64,000 bases of DNA from Marchantia polymorpha subsp. ruderalis (taxonomy: Eukaryota; Streptophyta; Marchantiopsida; Marchantiales; Marchantiaceae): contig AP031354.1 in assembly GCA_037833965.1 (NCBI GenBank), positions 28,994,001-29,058,000 of the forward strand. Reading direction: 5' to 3'. The notes under the pieces are model-generated. The model saw only the letters and a list, made by a program, of their open reading frames with translations, did not search any database and was not told where the DNA came from. Shown here one piece after another: positions 45,560-57,320 of this stretch. Each line of letters starts with the position of its first letter. Position 1 is the stretch's first letter. A program made the position numbers and the translations under genes.

Positions 45560-46419
45560 TATGTTAAGCAAACTCCCAAAAAGTTGATCAGTTTGTTCAG
45601 AAACTACGAGTTATGGAGAGTAATGTAGACTACTGTACCAAGCTTCGAAGCAAGAATCCACCGAGCTGACAACCCATGTGCCACTCAGTTGTCAAAATAC
45701 ATCCACTTGCTTGAATAGATTAAAGAATACAAGAAAAAGGATTAAATGAAGATGATGATTAAATATCTGATGCTAGAATGAGGACATCAAGTGTATCAAA
45801 ACACTGATGCCTTCATTGACGTATGCTGATGCTGTTCGCTTGAACAACAGAGTCAAGATTTACTCTTCCCTTCTAACAACAATTTCCAATCTCAGCGACT
45901 AAGGAGGAACACGCTTGACGTGTTCGCATGTTGTGGTCACACCACAAGCGCCTCGAGCGCCACATGATTGTGGAAGCTCTTGCTCCAAGAATCTCAACAC
46001 GATTGCAGTCAAGGCTCTTTGCTTGAATCTTTTTTGTAGGCGGCATATCCGACCTCCATGTGACTCAAGGCGGTAGAGTTATTTGTTCATTGAATACGGT
46101 CACTGGAATCTCGAATATGCTGCATGGAAAATTCAGACAAGTTTCGAGATTGAATTCGATGGAACTCAACAGCATCATAGCGATGTAATTGTACCCACAT
46201 GATGAATGATTTTTTTCCAAAGACCCGTAAGCTACATTCTAGAGGAGCAAGCATCAAGACAGCAGTTAGTCAGGGTATGCTTTAGAGTTGCTGTTAAAAC
46301 AGAGTTTGGCGATTGTACTTGTTTCAGAGCATTCTAAACAACCCATTTTCAATCAACCCTCAATAAAGTACTTGTGCTTATCTCTGCAATTCTAAATAAT
46401 TTTTATTGTTCTCCTACCA
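45560..46419 (+). repeat. Dispersed repeat family R, copy 1 left part
   Basis: Homologous to 54236-54850 (AACTCCCAAAAAGTTGATCAG, GAGTTATG-AGAGTAATGTAGA) and, further on, to 60990-61500 (ACTCAAGGCGGTAGAGTTAT, GAGCAAGCATCAAG, ATCTCTGCAATTCTA). The copy breaks off at about 46419 where element copy 3 is inserted and resumes at 53637. Family unknown and non-coding as seen. Confidence 0.75.
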
Positions 46420-46649
46420 GCAAGTTGGAAAAACTCCGTGTGGTAACCCACTTTTTGTTTTTTTTTTTGCGGAATTTACAACATTTTTGGAAAACAGTAC
46501 CGCAGTAGTCGTGTAAATGGTAATCGGTACATTTAAATAGAGTGAAGATGGATAATCGCAGGTCTCGTATGATCTCGTAGAATCCAAGAGTTGGGCGCAA
46601 CGTCCGGAACAGGCGCCGCGACCTGAACAATCAATTCTGAAGGAGATCT

Positions 46650-48990
46650 CCTTCGGCGCAAGGCGCATAATCCGCCTTCGGCGCTAGAGAAATCCCTCAA
46701 AATTTATTCAATTCACAACACCTTGACTTGGTTAGGGTCCCGTTGAAAAGAGCTCAATGCGTTTGTTCTAACGAGTCCAAGAATGCTTGGAACGGATGAG
46801 GACTTAAGGAGTTATGATTATCGGAAGATACAGAGAGGGAACGCCTTCGGCGGAAGGAGTTCGCCTTCAGGGGTGCACTTCTTCGTACGCAGCGCATCAA
46901 GATTAGGTATACGCCTTTGGGGGTAGCAACTCCGTACGGTCCGCTTTCGGCCCAGCGCCTTCGGCGGTATGGACATGTGCGCCTTCGGCAAAACAGAGCT
47001 CCGGCGGCAAAAGCACCTTCGGGGGGACAAGAGGGATCGACAAACAAGACAATACCCGTTGACTGCGGTCAACGCCTTCGGCACAGTCGCCTTCGGCGAT
47101 GCACCTACGTCGACGGACGTCTTCAAGAAGTCCGCCTTCGGCACTGGGAGTCAACGCCTTTGGCGGTAGATGTTTGCCTTCGGCGTTGCGAGTCAACGCC
47201 TTCGGCGGAAGGAGTACGCCTTCGGCGGAACGCCTACGGTGAGCGCCTTCGGCGGTGCGGGATAGATCAGAGTTGCGAGTCGGCCAGAGGCGAAAGCCTT
47301 CGCCGCCGCGCCTTCGGCGCTGCGCGAACACGGCCGTGGCGAAGTGAGATGGCAGAAATCAAATTGAATTTTTGAGCGTGTGAGTCCGCGCAACGGCGGA
47401 GCGTGAAGCCGCGCCTGCGAGAGGAGGGCCGTTACGCCTCCAAGCCGGCGCAACCATCAAGTGAATCGACACTCACGACCAAGTGTCGACAATAAAATCT
47501 TGTGAACCGAGGGCGGGCAACTCATTCTTGAATTTGCGATTTTGATTTCTTGTGAGAGCTGCGCGCGCACACCTACTGGCAGAGAGAAATCCGAGAAGGC
47601 GACGCGCAGAGACTTGCATAGTAGAGGGAGAATTGAGTGCGCGACCGCGGGAATTGAGGAAGAGTAGAGTTTGTAGAGGAATCGCAGCCACAGGCAAGAA
47701 GCTTGGACATAGCGGAGGAGAGTTTGGGAAGTCCGATTTCAAAAACGCGATGTCAAAAGCAACTCAACTGCGGATGATTCCGCTGAAGATTCCACAGATT
47801 GGTGTGAGCACAAAACTATGCTCGCATGTCTTTTTACCCTTATGAGAGTTAAAATTTTGGATTTAAGCTCTTGCAATATTATGCTTTGGGTTTTCTGAAA
47901 GTTTCTGCAAGATTAGGAGTTGGTGTGATGGTTAGGGGGCAAGAGGTGCGGAAGGAGGCCTTCGGGGCAAGGTCTTCGGCGAAGTGCCTTCGATGAAGTC
48001 CCTTCGGGAAAAGGCCTTCGGCGAAGAAGTGAAACTCTCATAACGTTTTCAATGTGTGACTTCTTGACTCAATTAGGGTCTTGTTGGAAAGAGCTCGTGA
48101 CGCTCGTTCCAACAAGACCAAGAACTCTTGAAACGGATAAGGCATCACCGAGTTAGGAGCGGCGGAAGTTTCTGATATGGACGGCCTTCGGCGGGTTGCG
48201 CGTAGGCGGCCTGCGCATAGGCAATCGCCTTCGCCGAAAAGGTAAAAACCGTGATAACGTTTTCAATTCTTAACTGTTTGCGTTGGTTAGGGTCTCGTTG
48301 GAAAGTGCTCAACACGCTCGTTCTAACGAACCCAAGAACGCTTGGAACGGATGAGAATTTAGGGAGTTATGACTATCGGAAGATACGTAGACGTTCGCCT
48401 TCGGCGGAAGGAGTTCGCCTCCGGCGGAAATCCGCCTTCGGCCCTAGATGTTCGCCTTCGGCGGTTGCAGGCCTTCGGCGAAGCAATAAAACCGACATAT
48501 CTTTTTCAATTCTTAGCGGTTTGACTTGATTCGGGTCTCATTGGAAAGAACTCGACGTGCTGGTTCCAACGAGACCAGAATCTCTTGAAACGGATCAGTC
48601 ATCACTGAGTTATGAGCGTCGAAAGCGGCTGTCATGATTAGGCGAGAGGACTTCGGCGTTAACATATAGAGTAGCCTTCGGCGTTAACAGTTAGAGGGGC
48701 CTTCGGCCCAAGGCGGCCTGCGCATAGGCGCGCTGTGCATAGGCGGCCTGTGTGTAGGACGCCTGCGCCTAGACGAACGCCTTTGGCGGAAGAGTAAAAC
48801 CGTCATAACTTTCTCAATTCTTATCGGTTTGACTTAGTTAGGGGCTCGTTGGAAAGAACACATCACGCTTGTTCCAACGAGCACAAGTACGTTTCGAACG
48901 AAGCAAGAATCCGTGATTTATGGGCGTCGGGGTGACTATTATAAATAGGCAAAGGTGCGGAAGAGTGTCTTCGGCGGGGAGATGCCTTCG
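46650..48990. repeat. CGCCTTCGGCG palindrome array with a repeated 135-bp spacer
   Basis: I count at least 15 CGCCTTYGGCG-type cores between 46651 and 47331 alone. A spacer of about 135 bp (TTTTCAATTCTTA..., TTGGAAAG-GCTC, GTTCTAACGA-CCAAGA, TTGGAACGGAT, GAGTTATG) recurs at about 46690-46830, 48030-48170, 48246-48385, 48487-48622 and 48797-48932. Copies 1 and 2 have it once each (about 24935-25075 and 43105-43245, other strand). Confidence 0.85.
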
Positions 48991-49435
48991 GCGGTGCGCG
49001 GAAGAAGATTTCGGATGGCGGATGTTGACGTGGTCATAAATAAAGACTGTACAGGTGTGGTAGTGGCGGCGGTGTGAAGTCAGGCGTGGAAATAAGACGG
49101 CGGGGCATGATGTCGCACATGGGAACTAGGCCGTTGCCCATCATCGCGGGAACGGCATTCACGCGGCCTGTGGGTGACTCGGCCCTTGAACGTTGGAGAG
49201 GATTATTCGGCCTGCGAGCAGGGAGTGTGTGGTGTGCCATTGTCTGGAGACGCTGGTGGGATCGGTAGGAGGATAGAGTGTGGACGTGAGTGATTTTCGC
49301 ATGGAAGTGGTGAGGATTAGGAGGGGAGTGTGGAGAGTTCGATGCAGGAGGAAGCAACCTCTCGTGGGTGGAGAGTCGTATCTGAGAGTGGAATTTGAGA
49401 TTGAGGTGCGAAATCTGTGAGTGGGAGTTGAGATT

Positions 49436-49596
49436 GAAGTGTAATCTGTGAGTCGGATCTGAGATTGAAGTGTAATCTGTGAGTCGGATCTGAGATTGAA
49501 ATGTAATCTGTGAGTCGGATCTGAGATTGAAATGTAATCTGTGAGTCGGATCTGAGATTGAAATGTAATCTGTGAGTGGGATCTGAGATTAGAGTG
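49436..49596. repeat. 31-bp tandem repeat, about five units
   Basis: Units of GTAATCTGTGAGTCGGATCT followed by GAGATTGAART, nearly identical, just upstream of the copy 3 ORF. Confidence 0.92.
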
Positions 49597-49971
49597 GAAG
49601 ACCTGAGAATGGAAGCTGAGAGTGAAGCGAAATCTGAGACTGAAATCTAACAGTCGGGATATGAATTTGAAACTGAAGAGAGAGAGTTGAATCTGAGAGA
49701 GGAATCTGGTGGGGTTTGAAGGTGGAAGCTGAGAAATCGACACGGAAATCTGAGTAGGAATTGGGAGTGGAACTCGAAGCTAGGATAGACCACAGCGGCT
49801 GTGGTATTGAGGAAGTCACCCAGAGTTGGGTTAGATCTTTATGTAACAAAGAGCTTGTCTACTGCTCTTGTGGAGATAGCAGACAGCAAGTTATTATTTT
49901 CAGTTCTGGATAATTTGTCTGTGAAAGAGCAAGTGTTTATGATCTCATTGTCTTGAATACACTTTGATCAC

Positions 49972-52610
49972 ATGGTTGAGATCAGAGAAGTTAGATTATG
50001 GGAGCTTGAACCCCCACCTGGATTACAAACGCTGAAGGGTGGGGAGTTTAGGCTCACAATTGGGCTGCGTGCTTTCCAACCCCAGTTGTCTGCGGTGAAG
50101 CTCAATTTCCTCCTGTGGGGATGGAATTACGTGTGCCAGGAGATGGTGCGCGAATGGCAGAAGGAGAGAGACCAACCTACGCGCGGGTTTCGACCGCACG
50201 TAGAGCGATGGGCCATCCAAGATTGGGCACAGGTACTGGGAAGATGTGCAGTAGAGGACGGACATCTCATATTTGATAGCGAGAGCATCAAGGTCACGAA
50301 GGAGGAGGAGATTTCCTTCGTGACCCTGTTCAAGAGTGCCAAGTCCATCAAGAACGGATACAGGACCCGAGACTACAAGGATCGCTACCGCAGAAATGTC
50401 GCGGTAGAACTTCTCCATCTCTTGCAGCCGCACATGACCACATACATCACTTCTTGGCAAGTGTCTTTCGTGGAGCTGGCATTGGTCGGAGCTCCAATTC
50501 ACTAGGCGCCCATCTTATGGAAGATAACGCGGCAGCATGCGTTTGAGGAGAGGGGGGGTTCGATCAATCACCTCTCCCCCTTCTTGATCAACTTTTATTG
50601 GTTGATGGGTTGTCTAACGGCGACCGAGCGTGTTCAATTTCCACTGCTATCACTCAACAATCCCGGGCGGTATGTGAAGGATGTCGAGGTCGACACCGAT
50701 GAGGAAGAGACTCTTGCCTTCACGCCACCAGCCCAACCGAGTGCGGGAAGGGAATCATTCGCAACGTGAATGCCGCGGAAGCGGAGATGGAAGGGAGAAG
50801 CAGAGAAGGGCCAACATCGAGATTCGGCTGCTCTCAAACAAAAGCGGCCACTAGAGGAGCTCTGCAGTCGGCCGAAGCAGAAAGCACGCAGGCTCGTATT
50901 GCCTGCAAGTAGCGCGGAGACAGTACGTGCCGCCGGAGAGAAGGAGACACCATCCTCGGAGGAGGATGGAAACACACATGCTGCGGAGGGGTCAGCAGAC
51001 CTCTCTACGCCGAAGGCACGGACGCCTTCGGCGGAAGCAAGACAGCCTTCGGGTCAAGAGAGACGACACGCAGCACCGATGAATGTGCCGGCAACGGATA
51101 GGTGTTCCGCATAAGCACCGTATGCAGACTCGCCTTGGGCGCAGCGGAGGAAGGGAAAGGAGCCGGCGGAAGATCCGCCTTCGGCTCAAGGGCCTCCGGC
51201 CCAAGGAGTTGCGAGTAGGGAGCCTTCGGGGAAAGCGCCTTCGGCGGTAAGTCCGCCGGAAGGTGCACCTTCGGCTCAAGGGCCTTCGGCCCAAGGGACT
51301 TCAGGCGAGTCGCCTTCGGCGGAAGCGCCGCCGACAAATGCGCCTTTGGCGGAGTCACCTTCGGAGCAAGACCTAACGAAGGAGCAGGACCTAACGGAGG
51401 AGCGGAATGACAAGCAGAAGGGAGAAGCACGTGTGCAATCCGCACAATTGCTGTCCGCACAAACGCCTTCGGCGATGCGGAGTTGGTAATAACAGGACGG
51501 GCAAGCGGTGCGAGTTTGTCACAATCAAAATCCCCCACCGCCTTAGATATTCTGGCCGAGAGCAGTGAGGCAGCAGCGGCAGCAGACGACGCAGATGCTA
51601 CGAAGCCCACCTCACTAGAATCGCCAGAGAATTCAGTGGCGACCGAAATCCTCGATTCGGAGGATGACGAAAAAATTGAATCGAGATCGGGCGAGGAGGA
51701 GGAGCAATCGGTGGCAGGCACACTGACGGCGGCACTTTGCGAGTAGGTGGTACCTCTGCTGAGGTATCTAGTTTGCAAGGTTACGAAGTATGCAGACCCC
51801 CGCCAGCCTAGGTCGTACGTCGAGTTAGTGCGCAGGCGGACTCGCACTAAAGTCTGCACCAGCAAGTTGTTAGCACGTCTGCACGGGGACATTAAAGATC
51901 TGCGGGAGAAGAATGAGTGCCTACTGGGCCACATTGCTCTTACGCGGAAGGTGCACCAGGCCGTCGACAAGTTGCGCGATGAGAAGCTTGAAGAGGCGAA
52001 GAAGGAGTTCGCCAAGGAGAAAGCGAAGCTCGAAGATGAGCTGGATTCTGAGCAGACTCAGAATCAAATTTTGTCAGAGGAGCTCGTGCAGTAGACACGG
52101 TTGTTGGAGCAGTGTCAGCTCGCACGCCAGGCGGATGAAGAATTAATCCGCAAACTGCAATCAGAGTGCGACGAATTGAGAGCGCAGCGTGCGGACGCAG
52201 AATTGCAGTTAGTAGTAGTTGAAGACGATCGCCGGCGGAAGGCAGATCGCACGAAAGAGGAGTTGGCGAGGCGAGTCAACCACTGTCTCAGAGGTTACAC
52301 CCACTGGGAAGTGGCGGCGCAGGAGAAACTCACACTGCGCGAGTTAGAGCTTCGTGTGGCGGGTTTGATGTCGGGTGACAGTCGGAGCCGGCGGCGAGTG
52401 GCGAAGAAGTTAGATTCGTTTCTGTCAAGGTCGCGGAACGCCATGGCCACCCTCGAGACGGAGGTTACTGCGGTGTTGCGGCGGCTGGGACTTCGCAGTC
52501 GAGCGGAAGACTGGGCGGGTAGGGAGTTAGTGCGCGGCAGTCCGTCGCGCAAAAGGCGAAGCACGGGATCTGTAGAGTGTAGTGTAGCGTGGTTTCGTGC
52601 AGGCGTGTAG
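49972..52610 (+). pseudogene. Element protein, copy 3, several stops and one frameshift
   Basis: Starts MVEIREVRLWELEPPPGLQT and then carries the conserved domain (RGFRPHVERWAIQDWAQVLG, YRTRDYKDRYRR). Stops: TAG at 50503-50505 where the other copies have Trp, TGA at 50767-50769 where copy 2 has Arg, a stop ending at 51114, TAG at 51744-51746 where copy 2 has Gln, and TAG at 52092-52094 where copy 2 has Gln. The frame changes between 51114 and 51483, in the palindrome-rich part. The C-terminal coiled coil and RSRRRVAKKLDSFLS end are preserved. Cannot encode the full protein. Confidence 0.85.
50990..51490. repeat. Palindrome cluster inside the copy 3 coding region
   Basis: Repeats of GCCTTCGGCGG, GCCTTCGGCTCAAGGGCC and related forms. 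They code for Pro-Ser-Ala-Glu-type repeats where in frame. Confidence 0.8.
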
Positions 52611-52639
52611 TGTAGAGTGTAGTGTTAGCTAGGACTTAG

Positions 52640-52660
52640 AAGGTATAAAGTAGTTCAAGG
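52640..52660 (+). promoter_or_regulatory. TATA-like box after the element ORF
   Basis: GGTATAAAGTAGTTCAAGGC lies about 30 nt past the stop codon and is conserved at the same place in all three copies (copies 1 and 2 on the minus strand). It fits an LTR promoter at the U3/R border if the element is a giant LTR. Confidence 0.4.
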
Positions 52661-53631
52661 CGTCTTGCCTTGGGATTCTTCCAGTTTCGGAAGTGCAGAT
52701 CAGGAACTCATTTTCTCTGCGTGTTTGTGTCCTTAGTTCTATCACCGCGCAAGAGGAGCTACAACTTGGCGATCCGCATTTTGTAGCTGAAGGCCTTCGG
52801 CCGAATGTTCAGAGATAGTGTACTGGTTAGAGACTTGAGTAATTTGGATCTACACCTGCGGGTGATTGCCGATGCTTAGAGCTAGTTACTAGTTAGATAC
52901 TTGAACAGTTTCCCCCTTACACTTTCGAGTGATTGTTCCTGATTGTACTCCTTTGGGATGTTTCCCCTGAATGCCAAAGTGAAGTTTTGTTACTTCGTGT
53001 AAGCCTTGGTTGTAAATTTAGGTTACGCTGTAGAAGGCGCCCTTGGGGCAAATCCTTGCAGTATTTCTGGGAATGACTAGTGCCTAAGAATTCAAACTCG
53101 TCAATAGACTATTATGGTGTGCTACTGGATCGTTTCTCAGTTGAACCTCTCAGGTCGGACCTGTGTTCTCTGCGCGTTTTATGAGTTGAGTGTGTTGTTC
53201 ACCGCGTGTGAGTGACTTCGATCCGAAGTAGGAAGTCCACTCCGGGTTCCCTGTGCTAGCAGAAACTAGTGGAAGGGTTGTAAAAGCCGGAGTTGGGAGT
53301 AACTATCCACAGATTCGCTGAGTGTACTCGCGAGAGACTTTCCCCCTGAAATCTTAACTAGAGGTCCTAACCGATCTCTGAGTTGTGTTTCTATAGTTTT
53401 AGGTGTGTGTGTGTGTGTGTGTGTTGAGTGAACTACGCTGCACTGTGCGACCTCCGAGTGATCTCCGAGTGAACACTTGCAGTATTTCTGGGAGTGACAG
53501 TCGCCTGAGAATTCAAACTCTTCAATAGTCTGTTAAATGTGACACTTTGTACTCTGTGTGTTGCCTCTGTCCCTGTGGGTTCGACCTTTCTACCACTATA
53601 TTGCGGTTTTAGCCTTTGGTGGATTATTACA
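52661..53631 (+). repeat. Conserved 1-kb tail of the element (possible R-U5), with internal duplication
   Basis: Shared by copy 1 (20313-21290) and copy 2 (38198-39180). It contains an internal direct repeat: GCAGTATTTCTGGGAATGAC...GAATTCAAACTC at about 53057-53100 and again at about 53477-53520. Its end, TCCCTGTGGGTTCGACC, recalls the 3' parts of some plant Tat/Athila-type LTRs (from memory). A (GT)n run lies at about 53405-53424. Confidence 0.7.
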
Positions 53632-53636
53632 CTCCC

Positions 53637-53830
53637 CCCAACTGTAGCCGGACAGGATACTTTATAACTCCCTGATAGACCAGAAAAAAAATCTGGTACA
53701 TGCTAAGTATAGTGTAGGATTTGCAGAAGATGACACACAAACTGATTAATTTGATTTCAAAAACTTTGTTCGCACGCATACGCGTCAATTAGACTAATGA
53801 ATCACCACACTGCATATAGCGGTTTCTGAG
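53637..53830 (+). repeat. Family R, copy 1 right part
   Basis: GCCGGACAGGATACTTTATA, TAGTGTAGGAT-TGCAGAAGAT and CTAATGAATCACCA match 61520-61700. It continues the repeat interrupted at 46419. Confidence 0.8.
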
Positions 53831-54232
53831 TTCAACGTTAATCTCGTGGGCATCAGATGCAACGAAGAAGCTGAGAGAATTACATATTCAAGTGAGCTGA
53901 GGGTTGTATCGTAGTAAATGTTTAAAAAGAAGAGAAGGTGGCGTGGTTCTGATTGACTCTACAGTCCAGGCATTGTGAGAATAAGTGCCAAATCTCGGGC
54001 ACATTGCCAGAACCGAACCTCCGAAGAAAATCAGGTGACACACCAGCACGAGGTGCCGCCTGTCCTAACATGATTCCTCACACCAAGGGAGGCATTGTAC
54101 TTGCTATCTAAGGTCCCACATTGAAGTATCAAAATTGGCCAGCCCAGCATCTTCACTTTCTTAGGTGCACTGAATAATTATACAAGAAGTTGAGAACCTC
54201 AAGTACTCGTATACGCTGTACACAGTTCTTGG

Positions 54233-54850
54233 ACCTTGTGTTTAGCCAACTCCCAAAATGTTGATCAGTTTGATCTGAACCTACGAGTTATGCAGAGTAA
54301 TGTAGAATACTGTACCGATACTCAAAGCAAGAAAAAAGTACAACAGGGTTTGTCCTCCGAGCTGACTACCCATGTGCCACTCAGTTGTCATAATGCATCC
54401 AGTTGCTTACATGTCGACAGAGAGTGTATCAGCACATTAAAGCATTCACTCACATATCCTGTTCGCTTGCACAACAAAGTGAAGATTTATTATGACCGTC
54501 TACGACCTTGTGTTTAGCCAACTCCCAAAATGTTGATCAGTTTGATCTGAACCTACGAGTTATGCAGAGTAATGTAGAATACTGTACCGATACTCAAAGC
54601 AAGAAAAAAGTACAACAGGGTTTGTCCTCCGAGCTGACTACCCATGTGCCACTCAGTTGTCATAATGCATCCAGTTGCTTACATGTCGACAGAGAGTGTA
54701 TCAGCACATTAAAGCATTCACTCACATATCCTGTTCGCTTGCACAACAAAGTAAAGATTTATTATGACCGTCTAAGAACATTTTCTAATCACACGGAGTA
54801 CGGAGGAACACGCTTGTTGTGTTGGCATGTTGTCGTTACAAAGTTGACTG
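54233..54850 (+). repeat. Family R segment in a 272-bp near-perfect tandem duplication
   Basis: The stretch starting at about 54233 is repeated from about 54505 with a single G/A difference that I could see before the copies diverge at the end. Each unit is open for about 90 codons, but no domain is recognised and the frame looks incidental. Confidence 0.92.
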
Positions 54851-56929
54851 TTTTACAATCAACTTGTAAGTTATTTTTTCAAGAACTGAAATTAGACAGT
54901 ATAAATCTTACTGTATTTATAAATTTGATTATGAAAAAATATTACTTTAAGATGCATTACTGTATTCTTCCAATTACAACTGAAGTTGGAAATAATATAC
55001 TTGTGATACTCAATTTAATGTCCAATAATTAAATTAAAGACTAATATATATCATCTTAAAAAATTTGATGACATAATTTCTATTTCTAGATTCAAAAAAT
55101 ATTACAATTTTGTATCTTGTTACTTATTGAGATAAATTATTTGACTTGAAATTTTTTTTTAATAATGAAAAAAAATGCAAAATATGTATTTGATCATGAA
55201 AGAATTTTCATTCATCAACATGTTAAATTTGTAGAAAACTAAAATCTTTAATTTTAAGAATTAACGAATTTTAAAAATTAAAATATTTTCTTAGTAGAAA
55301 AATTTGAATGTCACAAGTTCAAAACAAATACGAATATAGGTTAAATGTAGTAGAATTAATATCTATTAATTATAAAAATGCAGGATTGAATATACAAGTT
55401 TATTCATGATTGAATGAACTTGTAGATGATCATACATGTTTTTTTGATAGATTTTATAAACATGATCACCTTACCATGAAAAAATTTGGATATATGTATT
55501 TGTATATATATATTCCCAAAATATTAATTTTGTCTAATTTTTTGAAATGAACAAAAATTGGAATATTAGATTTAAATTTAGATTTAATGAATTGTGACTA
55601 GATTCCAAAATTATTTAAAATAAATTAGTTAAGAACATTAATTTTTAATTAGCCCTTGATTTTTTTTGTGAATAAATTCGTCTTGACATTCAACATATAG
55701 TTTATTGCAAACACTAAACAATTAAATAGCTATCCACATCATAGGTTTTTGGAATTTTGTTTCATAAATATGTATAACACATTTTTTCAATCAAAATCGC
55801 AAATTAAGTATAATTATTGTTTTTCATTTTAAGTTTTTAATAAATAGATATTATTGATAAAATCAAAAAATTATAAAAATATAAAAAAATTCACGTCTAA
55901 GCTTGTGTGAGCATGAGGATTTGTTATTAATTCATCAATTAGAGCTTCAAGGTACCATTTGAACTCAATGATTGAGAACAACTACAATAATTCAGTGAAG
56001 TTTTCCTACAAATTCACCCAGGGGTACTTGTAAAATCCAAGAACATTTAGCGATAACAACTGTGAGAATACACAACAAAGTAATCAAATAACATCATGCA
56101 AAAAAAACATGTCAAGTGATTTCTGACCAGAGCTGCTTGTAATCTTTTCCAGATAACTCATTTTAATATTTGGCTGCATTTCCACTTGAATAAAAGGTGA
56201 AATGATGAATTTATCAATGGATTATAAAGTGATTTTGTCATCAACATTTCATCTCTTCAAGGGTAATACAATTTGAATGCAAAATGCATGTAGAGTTTTG
56301 ATGTGTCCAAATATGTTGATTTACACCTCACAAAAATTACTTATGGAGCTCCGATAATTTTTTTGTCCCAAATTTAGTCGTAAAAAATCTACCATTTTAT
56401 GTCAAGAGTAAAATTGTAATATTAAAATATTCTGAAGTTGCAGTAATCTTGATGATGCATCGAAATAAAACAACCCAAGAATTAAAGCGCCGAAAGTTAA
56501 AATAATAATTAAAACATCTGAAGAATCTTATAGTCAAAATCTTTGAAGCAATTAAGAAATATTATGAGAAATATAATACTTTCCCCCTTTTAATGAATAA
56601 TGTCTTGTTCTACATCATTGTCAGCTAACATTTAGCATATGAAGTATTTTTCAAGTCATGTGATCAACACAATTTGTCCTCATTTGCAAGAAAGTTCAAA
56701 AAATGTAATTTCTTCAGAAGATTCACCTTATCCTTAGGATCATGTTGGTTCTAAATGACGCGATAAACAAGCAAGAGTGTTCTCAGCGCGGACGAAATTC
56801 GATTTCAAGTGTTTAAAGTGCAAAGACCTCCAGAATCTGGAACTAGAACTGTGCATGCGTTCACATGCTTGACAGTTGAGTTAGAAGAACAATCATTCCA
56901 GCAGTTCAGAGCCTCGAGTACTGGTATAC
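54851..56929. other. AT-rich intergenic DNA
   Basis: Very AT-rich, no frame of interest. A weak R-family resemblance begins again near 56890. Confidence 0.6.
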
Positions 56930-57320
56930 TCTGTACACAGTTCTTCGATGTCATAGTTAGTAAATTCTCAAAAAGCTTATCAGTTTATTCTGAACCTACA
57001 AGCTGTTTACAATTATGCAGACAACTGTTCTAGGTCAAAAGTAGGAGAAAAAACGTAACATGCTTATTACACCAAGCTGACTACGCATGTGCCACTCAGC
57101 TGTCAGAATACATCCACTTGCTCGAATAGATCAAAATCCCAGATAAATGGATTAATAAAGAAGAAATTTCACTATTCATTTGTAATTTCACTTGACAGTG
57201 TGACATCATCGAGTATATCATCACACTGACGCATCTTCTCTTGCACAACAAAGTCAAGATCTACTCTGAGCTTCTAACACCATCTTCCAATCATAGAGTA
57301 TGAAGGAACACGTTTTTTGT
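56930..57320 (+). repeat. Family R, diverged fragment
   Basis: Shares AGTAAATTCTCAAAAAGCTT, TATCAGTTTATTCTGAACCTAC-type text and CGCATGTGCCACTCAGCTGTC with 54236-54480 and 45570-45720. Confidence 0.6.

Larger units (their letters stand above)
46439..53631 (+). mobile_element. Unnamed TG...CA element, copy 3 (7.2 kb)
   Basis: Begins TGTGGTAACCCACTTTTTG and ends GGTGGATTATTACA. Flanking 5-mers are CTCCG (46434-46438) and CTCCC (53632-53636). Inserted in an R repeat whose uninterrupted relative is at 61000-61700. It is longer than the other copies because of expanded palindrome and spacer repeats at 46650-48990 and a 31-bp tandem repeat. The ORF is at 49972-52610, followed by a TATA-like box and the 1-kb conserved tail. 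Confidence 0.8.

Noticed and set aside
46754-47375. Overlapping 97-152 aa frames on both strands
   Set aside because: Repeat-encoded (PPKAL, AEG) translations of the palindrome array.
46650-48990. CRISPR-like array (short palindromic repeats with spacers)
   Set aside because: Repeats vary, spacing is irregular, the spacers are copies of each other, and the setting is a plant-like transposable element.
49159-49743. 194-aa minus frame with Ser/Phe-rich repeats
   Set aside because: Derived from the 31-bp tandem repeat and GAG-rich DNA; no domain.
54236-55032. 93 and 174 aa frames as paralogous small genes
   Set aside because: They are the same R-family segment duplicated at DNA level; other R copies do not keep the frame.
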